The notes beneath the pieces were generated by a model. That model had not been told where the DNA came from, ran no database searches, and saw only the letters and a list, made by a program, of their open reading frames with translations. A stretch of DNA of 64,000 nucleotides from Lysobacter_L cavernae (lineage in GTDB: Bacteria > Pseudomonadota > Gammaproteobacteria > Xanthomonadales > Xanthomonadaceae): contig NZ_JBHRXK010000001.1 of NCBI RefSeq assembly GCF_042648505.1, positions 496,001-560,000 on the forward strand, given 5' to 3'. Below are positions 61,882 through 64,000 of this stretch, one piece after another. The position numbers and the translations under genes were made by a program. Numbering within the stretch: position 1 is the stretch's first letter; each line of letters starts with the position of its first letter.

Positions 61882-64000
61882 ATGAGCACGGATATTCCTC
61901 CCTCCCCCGCTCGCGAGATAGCGATGGGGTGGAAGCGATTCGCCCACACCATCGGCGTGCTTCCCCTCGCGACACCCCTCTGCTGCAGGCGGGAAAGTGG
62001 GCGCAGCACGCTTGCGTTGGCAGCCATGGCCATGTGTCTGGTGATGGCGTCGCATCCGGTCGCCGCGACGGGTGGACCTGCGCCACGCGAACGCATCCTC
62101 ATCGATACCGACTGGCGCTTCCACAAGGGCGATCCGCAAGGCATCACGCACGAGTTCGACTATGACGTGCGGCCGGAAGTCGCCCGCAGCGAGGACGGCA
62201 AGGCCGCCGATGCGCGTCCCGAGGAAGCAGCGAAGCTTGCATCGCGTTCCGCGCCCGTGCTCAAGCTGTGGATTCTTCCCACCGCCAATCCGCTGATCCG
62301 CGATCCCGCAAAACATCACGCGCGCCCCGCCGGTCATCCCGGCAGCGACGTGACGTTCGTGCAGGCGGACTTCGATGACGCGACCTGGCAGCACGTGACG
62401 CTGCCGCACGACTGGGCCATCACCGGGCCGTTCCTCAAAGACGGCCCCTACGGCGGCATGGGGCGGCTGCAGACATGGGGGCCCGTGTGGTACCGGCGCA
62501 CGCTCGACATCCCCGCAAGCGATCGCGGACGCTCGATCTTTCTCGATGTCGACGGCGCGATGTCCTATGCGACCGTATGGCTCAACGGCAAGCTCGTCGG
62601 CGGCTGGCCGTACGGCTACAACGGCTGGCGCGTGGATCTCACCCCGTATGCGGTGCCTGGCGGCGAGAACCAATTGGCGGTCCGCCTCGACAACCCGCCA
62701 GAGTCTGCCCGCTGGTACCCCGGCGCAGGCCTCTATCGCAACGTCTGGCTGGTAAAAACCGATCCCGTGCATGTCGCGCATTGGGGCACACGGGTGACGA
62801 CACCGCAGGTGTCGAAGGAACGCGCGACCATCGCACTGGACGTTTCGATCGACAACGATTCCGGAAGTGAAGCCAACGTGGCCGTCGTCACCGACGTCTA
62901 TCCACTCGATGCCAACGGCGCCAGGACCGGCCGTGTCGTGGCGCACATCGACGGCGGCCATACGCAGGTCACCGCGAAGTCGAGCGCCAAGCTGTCCGCC
63001 TCCACCACCCTAGCCCACCCTCGCCTGTGGGGCCCGCTACCGACGCAGCAACCTCATCGCTATGTCGCCATCACCACGGTCACGCGCGAAGGCCGCGTCG
63101 TCGATCAAGTCGAAACGCCGTTCGGCATCCGCTCGATCCGCTTCGATGCCAACGAAGGCCTGCTCGTCAACGGCGAACGCACCGTCATCCGCGGTGTCAA
63201 CAATCACCATGACCTTGGCGCACTGGGCGCGGCGTTCAACGAGCGCGCGGCAGAGCGGCAACTGCAGATCCTGCGCGAGATGGGAGCCAATGCGGTGCGC
63301 ATGGCGCACAACCCACCGGCGCCGGAGCTTCTGGAACTCACTGACCGCATGGGACTACTCGTCGTTGATGAAGTCTTCGACTCGTGGGAGCGCAAGAAGA
63401 CACCGCTCGATTTCCACTTGATCTTCCCCGACTGGCACGAGTCCGACCTGCGCGCGATGTTGCGCCGCGACCGCAACCATCCGTCCATCGTGCTGTGGAG
63501 TGTTGGCAACGAGGTCGGCGAGCAGTACACCGGCGAGGAAGGCGCGGCGATCGCGAGACGGTTGAATGCGATCGTCCACGAGGAAGATCCCACGCGCCCG
63601 ACCATCAACGCGATGAACTGGGCCAAGCCCGACATGCCGTTACCCAGCACACTGGATGTGATCGGATTGAACTACCAGGGCGAAGGCATCCGCGATACGC
63701 CCGAGTTCGAAGGCACCGACCGCATCCGCACCAAGCCGCAGTACGACGCCTTCCATGTCGCGTTCCCCGACAAGGCCATCGTCAGCACCGAGACTTCCTC
63801 GGCATTGAGCAGCCGCGGCGCTTACCTGTTTCCAGTGACCAAGGAGACCAGCGCGCCGGTGCGCGACGGCCGTGGCGGCGATACTACGACCCGTCAGGTC
63901 AGCGCGTACGAATTGCACGCAGTGGACTTCGGCTCCAGCGCGGACAAGGTGTTCGCCAGTCTGGACCGGCATCCGTTCGTCGCCGGCGAGTTCGTGTGGA
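61882..64000 (+). CDS. Glycoside hydrolase family 2 protein (3' end outside window)
   Basis: About 706 residues are present and the frame is still open at the window end. After a ~70-residue leader comes a sugar-binding domain (RILIDTDWRFHKGD, LPHDWAITGPF, VWYRRTLDIPA, VWLNGKLVGGWPYGYNGWRVDLT), an Ig-like domain, and the TIM barrel (GEGLLVNGERTVIRGVNNHHDLG, ANAVRMAHNPPAPEL). The acid/base Glu is in LWSVGNEVGEQY and the nucleophile probably the Glu in VSTETSS. Resembles beta-galactosidase/beta-glycosidase GH2 enzymes that accompany xylan genes in xanthomonads. Start at 61882 is tentative; ATGs at 61924 and 62026 also precede the signal-like LALAAMAMCLVMASHPVAA. Confidence 0.88.
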   Translation, partial: MSTDIPPSPAREIAMGWKRFAHTIGVLPLATPLCCRRESGRSTLALAAMAMCLVMASHPVAATGGPAPRERILIDTDWRFHKGDPQGITHEFDYDVRPEVARSEDGKAADARPEEAAKLASRSAPVLKLWILPTANPLIRDPAKHHARPAGHPGSDVTFVQADFDDATWQHVTLPHDWAITGPFLKDGPYGGMGRLQTWGPVWYRRTLDIPASDRGRSIFLDVDGAMSYATVWLNGKLVGGWPYGYNGWRVDLTPYAVPGGENQLAVRLDNPPESARWYPGAGLYRNVWLVKTDPVHVAHWGTRVTTPQVSKERATIALDVSIDNDSGSEANVAVVTDVYPLDANGARTGRVVAHIDGGHTQVTAKSSAKLSASTTLAHPRLWGPLPTQQPHRYVAITTVTREGRVVDQVETPFGIRSIRFDANEGLLVNGERTVIRGVNNHHDLGALGAAFNERAAERQLQILREMGANAVRMAHNPPAPELLELTDRMGLLVVDEVFDSWERKKTPLDFHLIFPDWHESDLRAMLRRDRNHPSIVLWSVGNEVGEQYTGEEGAAIARRLNAIVHEEDPTRPTINAMNWAKPDMPLPSTLDVIGLNYQGEGIRDTPEFEGTDRIRTKPQYDAFHVAFPDKAIVSTETSSALSSRGAYLFPVTKETSAPVRDGRGGDTTTRQVSAYELHAVDFGSSADKVFASLDRHPFVAGEFVW

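Overview
The window is GC-rich chromosomal DNA, almost fully packed with genes on both strands. Gene content and order point to a gammaproteobacterium of the Xanthomonadaceae/Lysobacteraceae (Lysobacter-, Luteimonas- or Xanthomonas-like). The clues are the lexA-recA-recX block with a Xanthomonas-type LexA palindrome, the many TonB-dependent receptors, and a xylan-utilisation locus with a TGGTAGCGCTACCA operator. I see no phage, insertion sequence, integrase or CRISPR array. The assignment rests on recognised families and motifs, not on a database search.

Layout. 1-2505: edge of an exopolysaccharide cluster (truncated glycosyltransferase), a phosphopantetheinyl transferase and a TIGR04325-type methyltransferase. 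2625-5594: recX, recA, lexA, pncC, all leftward, with a LexA box touching the lexA start codon. 5680-8271: a TonB-dependent receptor. 8752-16770: mutS, katG with a palindromic upstream region and a strong terminator, a YidB-like protein, Hsp15 and a MATE exporter. 16942-19096: rpsP-rimM-trmD-rplS operon (leftward). 19313-23872: an M48 peptidase overlapping a DUF898 membrane protein, ffh, and a CcsA/YpjD-like protein.

23923-28906: a complete drug-efflux operon (MarR regulator, outer-membrane lipoprotein, EmrA-like adaptor, EmrB-like pump) with a perfect palindrome before marR and a palindromic repeat element before emrB. 29018-41495: housekeeping genes purU, radA, a small unknown gene, tRNA-Thr(CGT), the ispH-lspA-ileS-ribF run, murJ, rpsT, obgE, rpmA and rplU. 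41727-46947: two paralogous OmpA-type envelope proteins flanking a secreted subtilisin-like protease; the second paralogue has lost the usual peptidoglycan-binding signature. 47159-50053: uvrA.

50258-64000: a xylan/glucuronoxylan locus built as two diverging arms around a 408-bp region with two LacI-type operators. The left arm is a TonB receptor, GPH-family sugar symporter, GH43 glycosidase and aldose epimerase. The right arm is a hexuronate-type MFS transporter, a secreted GH10 xylanase fused to an SMP-30/gluconolactonase domain, glucuronate isomerase and a GH2 glycosidase cut by the window end. The implied route is extracytoplasmic cleavage of xylan, import of oligosaccharides and uronates, intracellular trimming by GH43, and uronate entry through UxaC.

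The most unusual items are the GH10/SMP-30 fusion with a changed active-site loop, the OmpA-protease-OmpA island with a YidB/BON-like/OmpA architecture, the paired operators with an abutting second palindrome, and several well-formed palindromic elements.
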